NCBI RefSeq assembly: GCF_014805825.1
Contig: NZ_CP061941.1
Span: 3,038,001 to 3,102,000, forward strand
Direction: 5' to 3'
DNA length: 64,000 bases
From: Marinomonas algicola
GTDB taxonomy: Bacteria > Pseudomonadota > Gammaproteobacteria > Pseudomonadales > Marinomonadaceae
Shown here: piece by piece, positions 51,912-61,212 of the stretch
Layout of the letters: each line of letters begins with the position of its first letter
How positions within the stretch are numbered: position 1 is the first letter of the stretch
Made by a program: the position numbers and the translations under genes
Notes under the pieces: generated by a model
Told to the model about the DNA's origin: nothing
The model's database searches: none
What the model saw: the letters and a program-made list of their open reading frames with translations, nothing else

Positions 51912-52685
51912 TCAATTCACAGGGTCTTTCAACGTACTAATTAGACTGGCGTAAGCCTTTATTCCCCTAGCACTGCTATCTAAGGCCGAAGGTGCAATAC
52001 CAGCTGTACTGGCATCTCGTAACTTAGTATCAATTGGTATTACAGAATGCCAAACAAGGTCGTCATAAGTATCTTTAAGACTTCTTAAACTCTTATTAGA
52101 AGCTTGAGTTCGTCGATCAAAAAGAGTGGGTACAATAATATAAGGCACGGGTTTTTTTCTTGCTCGATTTATCATGGTCAATGTTCTAACCATCCGTTCC
52201 AAACCTTTAATGGCTAAAAACTCCGTCTGAACAGGTATCACCAGTTGCTGACAAGCCGCTAATGCATTAATCATCAAGACACCTAATACCGGTGGACTAT
52301 CGATCAATACATAATCATAATCATCCCATAAAATGGCAAGCGTTTTAGAAATAACTAACCCCATTCCACCTTGGGCCTGAGCATGACGCTCCAATGTAGC
52401 TAGAGCAGTAGAAGATGGCAGTAAAGATAAGTTAGGATGACCGGTGTCTAATACCAACTTTTTAGGAAGCTCCTGCGTAATTTTACCTTGAACTTGGAAT
52501 AAGTCATACACACTGTGTTCTATAGAATCCGGATCAAATCGAAAATAACTCGTTAAAGATCCATGAGGGTCTAAATCAACCATGAGCACCCTATGCCCCT
52601 CATCCGCGAGCAGGCCGGCAAGAGACACCACAGTCGTTGTTTTGCCAACACCTCCTTTTTGATTCGCTACAGCCCAAATGTGCAC
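51912..52685 (-). CDS. parC: ParA-like ATPase ParC (polar chemotaxis array positioning)
   Basis: A 257-residue ParA/Soj-type ATPase. The deviant Walker A is KGGVGKTT at 10-17, with HIWAVANQ before it, then VLMVDLDPHGSLTSYF and YDYVLIDSPPVLGVLMINAL. It recruits the chemotaxis array to the cell pole in Vibrio and Pseudomonas relatives. It is not FlhG/FleN: it lacks the N-terminal FlhF-activating region and the GLANVDVLLG-type MinD motif, and lies in the parC position. The start is GTG with AGGGG seven bases upstream. Confidence 0.88.
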   Translation of the reverse strand: MHIWAVANQKGGVGKTTTVVSLAGLLADEGHRVLMVDLDPHGSLTSYFRFDPDSIEHSVYDLFQVQGKITQELPKKLVLDTGHPNLSLLPSSTALATLERHAQAQGGMGLVISKTLAILWDDYDYVLIDSPPVLGVLMINALAACQQLVIPVQTEFLAIKGLERMVRTLTMINRARKKPVPYIIVPTLFDRRTQASNKSLRSLKDTYDDLVWHSVIPIDTKLRDASTAGIAPSALDSSARGIKAYASLISTLKDPVN

Positions 52686-52749
52686 AATTGACCCCTAAAT
52701 TATTACTGTTTTTTTCTGGCATAATTCTATTATCATAAACAGCAATAAG

Positions 52750-53583
52750 CTATTTAAACAAGAGATCATACACACCAACATTATCCGTTTTGCTTATTTT
52801 TAATGTTACACGCCGGTTCTGCTCTCTGGCAAATTCATTAGTATTTCTTACCTGTGGTTTAAAGCTCGAAAAACCGATAGGTGCAATGTACTCCGGTGGA
52901 ATACCTCTAAAAACCATTTCATCAACAACTGAAGAGGCTCTTTCTGAAGAAAGATGCCAATTTGTTGTGTACTGTGACGAGTTTATAGCTAGATCATCTG
53001 TATGACCTTCAACAATAATGGGGTATTTAAACTGTTTCAAAAATTCAGTCAAAGAGATCAATATTGCAACCGCATCATTAGTCAACTCATATTGACCTGT
53101 ATCAAATAGTAAGCCAGATCTTAAATCAAGATTAATCCAATTTTTATCTTCTGATAAACTAATTAAACCTGCTGACGAGTACTCATCCAATTGATTCGCA
53201 ATCAATTGACTAAGCTGGTTAAACAATATCGAAGAAGACTCTGGAGCATTCACTCCAGGTAACTCGGCGTCCTCAGACTCCGCTGGATCGACCTCAAACA
53301 TTGACTCAGATTGAGGGTCATTTGTCGTTGGGTCACCAATTGATATTGGCTTTATTGATTTCTGAACAGCATCAAAAATGCCCTCTAGCGTCTCACTTAT
53401 TAATTTATCATCACCTGCGTTCTGTATAGATATAGAATATAAAGCAACAAAAAAAGCAAAGAGTAAGGTGATAAAATCCGCATAAGAGAGAATCCAACGA
53501 TCCTTTGATAACCCTCTTTTTTTTGATTTAAAAGAAGGTCTTTTCACTCTTGCCTTTCTGGTTAATTCATCTGTTTCACTCAT
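52750..53583 (-). CDS. motD: Flagellar stator protein MotD (MotB family)
   Basis: A 277-residue stator subunit of the MotB type. The single membrane helix near 31-50 contains the proton-carrying aspartate D36 in ILSYADFITLLFAFFVALYS. The periplasmic OmpA-like peptidoglycan-binding domain has INLDLRSGLLFDTGQYEL, VEGHTDDLAINSSQYTTNWHLSSERASSVV and NRRVTLKI. The ATG at 53583 overlaps the motC stop by eight bases; a frame to 53601 is less likely. The aspartate form suggests H+ or Na+ use; ion type cannot be read reliably. Confidence 0.93.
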   Translation of the reverse strand: MSETDELTRKARVKRPSFKSKKRGLSKDRWILSYADFITLLFAFFVALYSISIQNAGDDKLISETLEGIFDAVQKSIKPISIGDPTTNDPQSESMFEVDPAESEDAELPGVNAPESSSILFNQLSQLIANQLDEYSSAGLISLSEDKNWINLDLRSGLLFDTGQYELTNDAVAILISLTEFLKQFKYPIIVEGHTDDLAINSSQYTTNWHLSSERASSVVDEMVFRGIPPEYIAPIGFSSFKPQVRNTNEFAREQNRRVTLKISKTDNVGVYDLLFK

Positions 53584-54313
53584 AGCCACTAAGCTCAACA
53601 TCTAGCCTCTGCGGATGCTTACCAAGCGCTATTCCGTGAATACCATCTATTAACAATTGGTTGTATAACAATTCTTGATCGGCATAAAACGCCACCTTCT
53701 TAGCTAATGGGAAAATAACTAAATTAGCAAAACCTTGACCGTATAACGTTGAAACAAAAGCAACAGCAATGCCATGACCCAAAGCTTCGGGGCTGTTTAA
53801 ATTTGCCATCGCTTGAATTAAACCAAGAACGGATCCCATAATACCAAGAGTAGGTGCATAACCACCAATAGACTCCATAAATTCAATTGCAGATTCTCTT
53901 TTTTCTCGCAAACGAATTGCTTCATCATGCATTCGCTCAGTTAATTCGTCCGCATCAGTACCATCAACAGCCATTTGAAGCGCTCTGATAGCAAGCGCAC
54001 TATTCAAATTACTGACGTCATTATCAAGTGAAACAAGAGACGTTTTACGTGCTTTTACAGCAAGCAGGAATATAGATTGCCGTGCATTCGATAAATTGTA
54101 ACGAGGAGGAAATAAAGTCCATTTGAACATTGCAAGAGAACGCAATGAGTTAGATAAGGTACTTTGAATTAAGGCAGCACCAATGCTACCTATAACAACA
54201 ATGATAGCTGATGGCAGGTTCAGAAGTAAAACAAGCTCCCCTCCACCTAGCCAATTCGCCAAAAAAACTGACGTAAACGCAATTATAAGTCCAGCTAAGG
54301 TTAGAAGATCCAA
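53576..54313 (-). CDS. motC: Flagellar stator protein MotC (MotA family)
   Basis: MotC is the ion-conducting partner of MotD. The 245-residue protein has four membrane helices, two at the N-terminus (LTLAGLIIAFTSVFLANWLGG and LNLPSAIIVVIGSIGAALIQ) and two near 150-205, containing the conserved YAPTLGIMGSVLGLIQAMANL and GIAVAFVSTLYGQGFANLVIFPLAKK. The cytoplasmic loop has charged residues in LREKRESAIEFMESIGG. The start is TTG, three bases after the cheB stop. Confidence 0.94.
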   Translation of the reverse strand: MDLLTLAGLIIAFTSVFLANWLGGGELVLLLNLPSAIIVVIGSIGAALIQSTLSNSLRSLAMFKWTLFPPRYNLSNARQSIFLLAVKARKTSLVSLDNDVSNLNSALAIRALQMAVDGTDADELTERMHDEAIRLREKRESAIEFMESIGGYAPTLGIMGSVLGLIQAMANLNSPEALGHGIAVAFVSTLYGQGFANLVIFPLAKKVAFYADQELLYNQLLIDGIHGIALGKHPQRLDVELSGYE

Positions 54314-54315
54314 CG

Positions 54316-55380
54316 TTAACTAACCTCTTTAACAATTCGATGGCCTATATCGTCTAAATCAATCACATCATCCGATAAGTTTGCTTTTTCAATAGCCATG
54401 GGCATGCCATAGATAACACAGGTTGATTCACTCTGAGACCAGACTTTAGAACCAGAGTTTTTTAACATCCTGGCACCTTCTCTGCCATCCATCCCCATAC
54501 CCGTCATAACAATTGACAATACTTTCCCTGGGTAACATTTAGAGGCAGAACCGAAAGTAACATCAACAGAAGGTTTATAGTTTAACCTTTCATCTCCATC
54601 TAAAATGCGCACACAACCACCATTACGAGAATCAATCATCATTTGCTTTCCTCCGGGCGCGATAAGGGCAACACCAGGTAGAAGCTTGTCGCCATCGTGC
54701 GCTTCTCTAACCGTAATCTGACAAATTTGATTCAAACGATCCGCAAATGCCCCCGTAAAAGCGGCTGGCATATGTTGAACAACCACAATAGGAACAGCAA
54801 TATCATGAGGTAATTTCGTTAAAACGTTTTGCAATGCCATTGGCCCTCCAGTCGATGTACCGATGGCAATTAAGCCAACTTTTTTACGAGACCGAGGTAT
54901 AATGACACCCCTTTCCGTAACAATCGGAGCGGAAACTTTTTTAGGCGCCGCTTTATAAACAGGCTTTTCACCTAACATAACGGTTGTTCTTGAAACCGTT
55001 AAGACACGTTCAACTAGGGCATGCTTAACAACCTTTGAATCGCGCGAGATATCTTCAAAGTTTTTAGGCATGAAATCAACTGCGCCTGCCTCCAATGCAT
55101 CAAGAGTCACTCTTGCCCCTTCATGAGTCAGCGAAGAAAACATCAAGACAGGAGTCGGGCGTAATTTCATGATATTGGCAACGGCCGCAATACCGTCAAG
55201 GACTGGCATTTCATAATCCATTGTCACAACATCAGGCTTAAGAGACTGAACCTTATCGACAGCCTCTTGCCCATTTGTTGCTGTTCCGATTACTTTAAGG
55301 CGAGGGTCTGCTTCAAAAATTTCAACCAATCGTCTTCTAAAAAAACCAGAATCATCAACAACAAGTACTTTTACTGGCAT
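54316..55380 (-). CDS. cheB: Chemotaxis response regulator methylesterase CheB
   Basis: CheB demethylates and deamidates receptors. The 354-residue protein has a receiver domain with D55 in VVTMDYEMPVLDG and a C-terminal esterase domain: GLIAIGTSTGGPMAL (nucleophile serine), VVQHMPAAFTGAFADRL (histidine) and SIVMTGMGMDGREGARML (aspartate). There is no cheR in the window; in Pseudomonas it lies elsewhere. The ATG has AGGAG upstream. Confidence 0.96.
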   Translation of the reverse strand: MPVKVLVVDDSGFFRRRLVEIFEADPRLKVIGTATNGQEAVDKVQSLKPDVVTMDYEMPVLDGIAAVANIMKLRPTPVLMFSSLTHEGARVTLDALEAGAVDFMPKNFEDISRDSKVVKHALVERVLTVSRTTVMLGEKPVYKAAPKKVSAPIVTERGVIIPRSRKKVGLIAIGTSTGGPMALQNVLTKLPHDIAVPIVVVQHMPAAFTGAFADRLNQICQITVREAHDGDKLLPGVALIAPGGKQMMIDSRNGGCVRILDGDERLNYKPSVDVTFGSASKCYPGKVLSIVMTGMGMDGREGARMLKNSGSKVWSQSESTCVIYGMPMAIEKANLSDDVIDLDDIGHRIVKEVS

Positions 55381-55408
55381 ATAGCCACTCCTAAAACCTT
55401 TTGACTAT

Positions 55409-57685
55409 TTAGTGCGTTGAAGCATAATTTTTTAACATACTAGGAACGTCTAGAATTAATGCAATTCTTCCATCACCTGTTATTGTTGCGCCCGCCATTC
55501 CAGCGGTACCTTGAAGCATTTTTCCAAGAGGTTTAATAACAACTTCTTCCTGACCAACCAGTTGATCAACGACAAAACCTACTTCATTTATGCCGACTTG
55601 CACAACAACTACATGAGCTTCTTCTGGTGCATTTTCATCCGCTTTACCTTTAACCAACCATTTTTTCAGATGGAATATAGGCAAAGTTTTCCCTCTAATG
55701 ACAACGACCTGCTGCCCATTAACGACGTTGGTTTTCTTCAGGTTAAGATGAAAAATTTCATTTACACTCACAAGAGGAAAAGCAAAAGCTTGATCGTCAA
55801 GCATAACCATCAATGTTGGCATTATCGCAAGCGTTAAAGGAACCTTGATACTAAAACGCGAACCTTTACCTAAGACTGATTTAATATCTAAAGTACCATT
55901 GAGCTGTGAGATTTTTGTTTTCACAACATCCATCCCAACGCCTCGACCTGAAACATCAGTAATTTCAACTTTTGTCGAGAAACCAGGTGCAAAAATCAAA
56001 TTAAAAGCTTCATTATCTGACAAGCGTTCCGCCGCATCAGAATCCATTAGACCTTTTTCAACAGCTTTCAATCTTAGCTTATCGGGGTCCATACCTGCAC
56101 CGTCATCTTCAATAGATAACAGTATATGGTCGCCTTCCTGCTCTGCAGCGAGGATAACGTGACCCATTCTAGGCTTGCCATTTGCCTCACGTACATCAGG
56201 AGCTTCTACACCGTGGTCAACAGAGTTCCTCACCAAATGCACTAGTGGATCCGCAAGCGCCTCAACGAGGTTCTTATCTAAATCGGTTTCTTCACCTCGA
56301 AGCTCAAGATTCACTTCTTTTTTCATGTTTCTTGCTAGGTCACGAACCACGCGTGGGAATCGGCCGAAAACTTTTTTGATCGGTTGCATCCTGGTTTTCA
56401 TGACGGCATTTTGTAAATCGCCGGTTACTACATCCAAATTGGAAACAGCTTTACCCATCGACTCATCGTCACTCTGTAAACCTAAACGAACCAGTCTGTT
56501 TCGAACTAAAACAAGCTCACCCACCATATTCATAATGTCATCAAGACGCTTCGTATCGACACGAACAGTCGTTTCTTGTACAACAGGAGAAGGGGCATTG
56601 CCTTTTTCTTTAGCCGGAGCGACTTCTTCAGGCTCAACATTAGCTTTAACTACTGGTTTAACCGATGCTTTTGGTTTAGCTTTTGCTTTTGCTTTCGGCT
56701 TAGCAGGCTCTGATTTAGGTTCAGCATCCGTCTTATTTACTTTCGGCTCTTCAGTTTCAGCTTCAATTGGACCTTTACCCTTACCATGCAATGAGTCAAG
56801 TAAGTTTTCAAATTCATCGTCAGTAATTAAGTTCGATTGCCCCGCTGTATCAGCACCCGCATCCGTATCATTTGATGATACGTCAGAAGATGAAGACTCT
56901 TCATCGTTGGATTGAGCACTGCCATGAAGTGTATCAAGCAATTGTTCGAATTCTTCCTCAGTAATGTCATCGGATGAGGCCGCCTCAGGAGCAACATCGT
57001 CTTCAATATCAGAAGTATCTTTTTTACTTTCTCCTACAGCGCCGTGCAGTTGATCAAGTAAAGACTCAAATTCATCTTCTGTTATTTCATCTGATGAACC
57101 CGCACTAGTCTCATCATCAGGACTAGAAGCAGGATCTGAATCAAGAGCACTTAGTAAGGATTCAAACTCATCATCTGTTATGTCAACAGATTCGTTTTGC
57201 TCGGTTTCTTCATCTTCTTCTGAGTCACCCTCATCTTCTTCAAACTCATCATCAGAAGAATCATCGTCAGAAGCGTCTTCAAGTTCGTCATCCGTAGGAG
57301 GAGACGCATATCGACTTAGTGCGGTTATAATGGCTGGGTCTGCTTTTTCCGGCTCTAGACCAGATCGAACAGCATCAAACATTTCATTAACAGCATCCAA
57401 AGCTTGAAGCACCACATCCATCAATTCAGATGTGACTTTTCGCTGACCATTACGGAGAATATCAAACACATTCTCTGCATAATGACAACAGTCGACCAAA
57501 GGAGTCAGCTGTAAAAAACCAGCACCACCTTTGACAGTATGAAAGCCTCGAAATATAGCATTTAGCAATGCTTTATCTTCTGGATTTTGCTCTAGATCTA
57601 CTAATTGCTCAGAAAGCTGTTCTAGGATTTCCCCAGCTTCAACTAAAAAATCTTGAAGAATTTCTTCATCGACTTCGAAACTCAT
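55409..57685 (-). CDS. cheA: Chemotaxis histidine kinase CheA
   Basis: CheA is the kinase of the array. The 758-residue protein has the P1 domain with phosphorylated H49 in GFHTVKGGAGF (about 1-110) and a long acidic linker (about 130-365). This linker carries four copies of ITxxEFExLLxxLxx at 169-183, 201-215, 241-255 and 287-301, and no clear P2 domain. A Lys/Ala/Pro stretch (330-345) follows. P3 starts near TTVRVDTKRLDDIMNMVGE; P4 has an N-box (HLVRNSVDHG) and GRGVGMDVV; P5 is CheW-like (FPLVSVNEIFHL). GGAGC precedes the ATG. Confidence 0.96.
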   Translation of the reverse strand: MSFEVDEEILQDFLVEAGEILEQLSEQLVDLEQNPEDKALLNAIFRGFHTVKGGAGFLQLTPLVDCCHYAENVFDILRNGQRKVTSELMDVVLQALDAVNEMFDAVRSGLEPEKADPAIITALSRYASPPTDDELEDASDDDSSDDEFEEDEGDSEEDEETEQNESVDITDDEFESLLSALDSDPASSPDDETSAGSSDEITEDEFESLLDQLHGAVGESKKDTSDIEDDVAPEAASSDDITEEEFEQLLDTLHGSAQSNDEESSSSDVSSNDTDAGADTAGQSNLITDDEFENLLDSLHGKGKGPIEAETEEPKVNKTDAEPKSEPAKPKAKAKAKPKASVKPVVKANVEPEEVAPAKEKGNAPSPVVQETTVRVDTKRLDDIMNMVGELVLVRNRLVRLGLQSDDESMGKAVSNLDVVTGDLQNAVMKTRMQPIKKVFGRFPRVVRDLARNMKKEVNLELRGEETDLDKNLVEALADPLVHLVRNSVDHGVEAPDVREANGKPRMGHVILAAEQEGDHILLSIEDDGAGMDPDKLRLKAVEKGLMDSDAAERLSDNEAFNLIFAPGFSTKVEITDVSGRGVGMDVVKTKISQLNGTLDIKSVLGKGSRFSIKVPLTLAIMPTLMVMLDDQAFAFPLVSVNEIFHLNLKKTNVVNGQQVVVIRGKTLPIFHLKKWLVKGKADENAPEEAHVVVVQVGINEVGFVVDQLVGQEEVVIKPLGKMLQGTAGMAGATITGDGRIALILDVPSMLKNYASTH

Positions 57686-57696
57686 CCTCAGCTCCT

Positions 57697-58488
57697 TTAA
57701 AAACCAAGACTAGATAACAAGTCATCTACTTCGTCTTGACTATTCAATACTTCTGGATTGTTATCGTTTTTGATGGCTGGACCGTGACCACGAGTATCAT
57801 CCTCTTCTGCAAGGGTTAATTCGTGTTCAATTCCCGAAATGCTATCAACTCGACCCGCTACAGCGACTAAGTGAACCAGTTTCTCTTCGACATCACGAAT
57901 CAAGTCATTTACTTTAGTAATTACTTGCCCCGTTAAATCTTGATAACCTTGCTCGAGTAATATTGTATTAAGATTTGTATGCAAGATTGTCGCACTATCA
58001 TCTGCATACGATAGAAACACATCAATTCTTTTATAAAGCTGACGAAATTCTTCAGGAGAAAGATCCCTTTGAATTAATCGCCCCCAGTCCTTGCGTAACT
58101 CTTTTGCCTGTTTTTGAAGTTCACTAGCGACAGGTACGCTACTATCAACCATATCCATGGTTTTATTAGCCGCATTACTTGTCATCTCAACGACGTAATT
58201 TAATCGATCAGATGCATCCGTAATTTTAGAGCCATTATCAGATTCATCAGTGTCTGTTAGTTCAATTTCTACAGAGTCGACTTTAAAGTCTTTAATCGCA
58301 TTATGTAAGCTACGAGTTAAATTACCAACTTCGTTATAAAAGCTCTTATGCCTTGCTTCACTTAACTCTTGTATTATTTGAATAGCACTAGAAAAATTGC
58401 CTACCTCAATGCTATTTAGCAAATCGACAGCGCCATTTTTTAATATAGATTCAAAATCATCCAAACTAGAACTGGATTTATCTGACAT
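57697..58488 (-). CDS. cheZ: Chemotaxis phosphatase CheZ
   Basis: CheZ removes the phosphate from CheY-P. The 263-residue mostly helical protein has the long helical hairpin with the catalytic segment LLEQGYQDLTGQVITKVNDLIRDVE (Asp and Gln in QDLTGQ) and a C-terminal CheY-binding peptide ending DEVDDLLSSLGF. The N-terminal acidic extension (DDFESILKNGAVDLL) is longer than in E. coli, typical for polar flagellates. It is 11 bp upstream of cheA. Confidence 0.95.
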   Translation of the reverse strand: MSDKSSSSLDDFESILKNGAVDLLNSIEVGNFSSAIQIIQELSEARHKSFYNEVGNLTRSLHNAIKDFKVDSVEIELTDTDESDNGSKITDASDRLNYVVEMTSNAANKTMDMVDSSVPVASELQKQAKELRKDWGRLIQRDLSPEEFRQLYKRIDVFLSYADDSATILHTNLNTILLEQGYQDLTGQVITKVNDLIRDVEEKLVHLVAVAGRVDSISGIEHELTLAEEDDTRGHGPAIKNDNNPEVLNSQDEVDDLLSSLGF

Positions 58489-58497
58489 TAGATACCC

Positions 58498-58890
58498 CTA
58501 TTTCCCAGCGTCGATACGTTCGAAAATCTTTTCAATTTTCTCTTTCAACGCAACAGCGGTAAAAGGTTTAACGACATAACCATTCACTCCCGCTTGTGCA
58601 GCTGAAATAATTTGATCTCGTTTCGCCTCTGCTGTAACCATTAAAACAGGGATTGTTTTAAGTTTATCATCAGCGCGAACAGCTCTCAGCAACTCTATCC
58701 CTGTCATTCCAGGCATATTCCAATCAGTTACCAGAAAATCAATCGACCCTGCTTGCAATATTGGCAGCGCCGTTGTTCCATCATCAGCTTCTACCGTATT
58801 AGTAAAACCTAAATCTCGGAGAAGATTTTTAATTATCCTTCTCATTGTTGAAAAATCATCAACAATTAGAATTTTCATATTTTTATCCAA
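58498..58890 (-). CDS. cheY: Chemotaxis response regulator CheY
   Basis: CheY signals from CheA to the flagellar motor. The 130-residue single-domain receiver has acidic D11/D12, phosphoacceptor D56 in LVTDWNMPGM, and VTAEAKRDQI and GYVVKPF with the invariant Thr and Lys. I choose the TTG at 58890, since GGAGG lies exactly five bases upstream and the product starts MDKNMKILIVDDFSTMRR; the ATG at 58878 lacks such a site. An extended frame to 58923 is not supported. Confidence 0.95.
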   Translation of the reverse strand: MDKNMKILIVDDFSTMRRIIKNLLRDLGFTNTVEADDGTTALPILQAGSIDFLVTDWNMPGMTGIELLRAVRADDKLKTIPVLMVTAEAKRDQIISAAQAGVNGYVVKPFTAVALKEKIEKIFERIDAGK

Positions 58891-58934
58891 TGCGACCTCC
58901 ACAACCCAAAGGTAGTATTTCAAAACTCAAAATT

Positions 58935-59669
58935 TTATTCTCGCCAATCAATTAATTTGACCTTCAATCTCATAGCCGCTTGGCTATGAATCTGACTTAC
59001 TCGAGATTCACTTACACCTAAAACTGCACCAATTTCTTTTAAATTCATTTCTTCATTATAGTACAAAGACAATACTAGTTTTTCTCTCTCAGGCAAAGAA
59101 TCTATTGCCTTAATTAAAGAGTCTTGAAAATCTTCACTTTCAACACTTTCGAAGGGGCTAGACGCATTATCTGAAACACTATCAAAATTCAAACTATCGG
59201 AATCAAGCAACTCCTCAAAACTAAACAATTGGCTCGACATGGATGATTGTAATATATCATGATATTCATCAAGCTCAATTCCCATAGATGAAGCCACCTC
59301 TAAATTCGTCGCTTCACGGCCTAAGGAAGATTCGAGCTCGTTAATCGCACTTGCGACAGCTCGACCATTTCGTCTTACTGACCTGGGAGCCCAATCACTT
59401 TTTCTCACTTCATCCATAATAAAACCACGAATGCGTATTCCTGCATACGTTTCAAAGCTAGCGCCTTTATTCGATTCAAAACGCTTATGAGCTTCCAGCA
59501 GTCCCATCATGCCAGCCTGGATTAAATCATCAACCTCAACACTACTAGGCATTCTCGCTAAGAGATGATAAGCAATTTTTTTCACTAAGAAGCCATACTG
59601 ATTGACAATAACGTCAACAGACAGAGGTGCATTTTTTGAGTAGGCGTCGTAGCCGATCTTAGTCTGCAT
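58935..59669 (-). CDS. fliA: Flagellar sigma factor FliA (sigma-28)
   Basis: FliA transcribes late flagellar and chemotaxis genes. At 244 residues, region 2 contains VDDLIQAGMMGLLEAHKRFESNKGASFETYAGIRIRGFIMDEVRKSDW and region 4 has LPEREKLVLSLYYNEEMNLKEIGAVLGVSESRVSQIHSQA. The ATG at 59669 (MQTKIGYDAY) is preferred to the TTG at 59675. The flhF stop is 98 bp upstream, and no flhG/fleN gene lies between, in contrast to the usual flhF-flhG-fliA order. Confidence 0.96.
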   Translation of the reverse strand: MQTKIGYDAYSKNAPLSVDVIVNQYGFLVKKIAYHLLARMPSSVEVDDLIQAGMMGLLEAHKRFESNKGASFETYAGIRIRGFIMDEVRKSDWAPRSVRRNGRAVASAINELESSLGREATNLEVASSMGIELDEYHDILQSSMSSQLFSFEELLDSDSLNFDSVSDNASSPFESVESEDFQDSLIKAIDSLPEREKLVLSLYYNEEMNLKEIGAVLGVSESRVSQIHSQAAMRLKVKLIDWRE

Positions 59670-59767
59670 AAACAATAAAAAAACAACCCAATAATTTTTA
59701 AGTTAAAAACATCATCTAGACATTACTACATAGACGATCAACAAAGTAAAAAAGTAACATAAAATTA

Positions 59768-61114
59768 CTAACTACCGTATTTAAGAGAACTATAAAGATG
59801 ACTATATTGCTCAGCCACATAGACAGCTCGACTCACCAAGTTATGAGACCTAGCCGGCTGAATATCATCAGGAATTCTTTGTCCATCAGCAACATACACT
59901 ACTGGAAGGTTCTCTTCAACAATTACACTAATTGCTTCACCAAGTGAAGCCGATTCATCTAATTTACTTAAAACACAACCATCAAGCCTGACTTTTGAAT
60001 ATACGTCTACAACCGTTTTCAGCACCTGCCTTTGACTTGTACAGGGCAGAACTAATAATTTTTTCAAGTTGGGCCTTGCACGATTAATCATGAGCAACTG
60101 CCTTTCAAGATTCCGATCTCTAGGATTCATACCGGCCGTATCAACCAACACCAATGAGTAATCAGCATACTTATCTAATACATCATTTAAGTCTGAATAT
60201 TCATTTACAACAACAACGGGGACCCCAAGGATACGTCCGAATGTCCTTAACTGCTCGTGCGCGGCAATTCTATAAGTGTCTGTAGTAACAAGCACCACAC
60301 TACTATTACCATACTTTAAAACATGCTGAGCCGCTATTTTACCGATAGTGGTTGTTTTACCAACACCTGTGGGCCCCATAAAAGCAATACACCCCAGTAA
60401 CTCACTGGTCTTAACCCTAGTTGGTATATGGTCGGCTAAGTGAGCAAGAACTCTATTCCAGTCATCTTCCCTACCAAGCAAATCAATATCATCTAGCAAT
60501 CTTGAGATAACATTCTCAGAAATACCTAATCCCTTTAATTTGTCTCGAACTTTCAACAACTCAGGATTCACGGCTTCTTTAACGTCTAGTTTTCTCTGTT
60601 GATCCAGCTGGCCCTGTTGAGTTTGAATATTTTTTTGGTTTTGCAATAGAGCTTTGACTTCTCTTAATTCTTGCTCCATTTCCTTAAATTGCTGTTCTTT
60701 AACAGAGTTTGTAATAGATAACGACTCTTCAATTTTTGGCTCATCATTACCAGACTCAATAGGGGAAAGCCTAATTTCTTTATCTATAAAAGTAGTCTCG
60801 TCATTAGACCTTTGTCTAGCACTTTCGATTCTTTGCTTGTAAGTTAAGCTCGCTTCATCTTCGTGAAGAGGTTTTTTTCTAGGCAATTCAGCGTCTTTAT
60901 AAGAAGGTCTTTGAGTATTTTTATGACGGCTATCTTCTGGAGCGGCGGACAAACTTGTAGGCAAACTACCGTCGTAATCTAAGGCAGCAACAATTTCAAT
61001 CTCCCCACTAGGAAGTCGCTGATTAGACAAAATAACAGCATCTGGGCCAACAGCATCACGGACTTTCCGTATTGCTTGGCGCATATCAGGTGCTCGGAAC
61101 CGCCTTATTTGCAT
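59768..61114 (-). CDS. flhF: Polar flagellar GTPase FlhF
   Basis: FlhF is an SRP-type GTPase that sets the polar position of the flagellum. The 448-residue protein has the basic B-domain at the N-terminus (MQIRRFRAPDMRQAIRKVRDAVGPDAVILSNQ), a low-complexity middle, the N domain (LLKVRDKLKGLGISENVISRLLDDI) and the G domain from about 240: FMGPTGVGKTTTIGKIAAQ, VTTDTYRIAAHEQL, LVDTAGMNPRD and LSKLDESASLGEAIS. All GTPase motifs are intact. Its usual partner, FlhG, is missing from the normal place. Confidence 0.96.
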   Translation of the reverse strand: MQIRRFRAPDMRQAIRKVRDAVGPDAVILSNQRLPSGEIEIVAALDYDGSLPTSLSAAPEDSRHKNTQRPSYKDAELPRKKPLHEDEASLTYKQRIESARQRSNDETTFIDKEIRLSPIESGNDEPKIEESLSITNSVKEQQFKEMEQELREVKALLQNQKNIQTQQGQLDQQRKLDVKEAVNPELLKVRDKLKGLGISENVISRLLDDIDLLGREDDWNRVLAHLADHIPTRVKTSELLGCIAFMGPTGVGKTTTIGKIAAQHVLKYGNSSVVLVTTDTYRIAAHEQLRTFGRILGVPVVVVNEYSDLNDVLDKYADYSLVLVDTAGMNPRDRNLERQLLMINRARPNLKKLLVLPCTSQRQVLKTVVDVYSKVRLDGCVLSKLDESASLGEAISVIVEENLPVVYVADGQRIPDDIQPARSHNLVSRAVYVAEQYSHLYSSLKYGS

Positions 61115-61212
61115 GAAATATCAATTCCTTTGGGTTATTTTGCTTACAAATCCATAGCTTACCCGAAAGAATTAGATAAATATAGATGGATAATTACTTC
61201 AATTGGGGGATT

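Noticed and set aside
51912..52685. The ParA-type gene as the missing flhG/fleN
   Set aside because: It lies in the parC position beside the ParP-like gene, has the ParA/Soj-type HIWAVANQKGGVGKTT start and lacks the FlhG N-terminal FlhF-activating region.
56175..56915. 246-codon plus-strand ORF rich in Ser, Thr and Phe
   Set aside because: It lies completely opposite cheA and mirrors the acidic and Lys/Ala-rich linker; no ribosome site and no family features.
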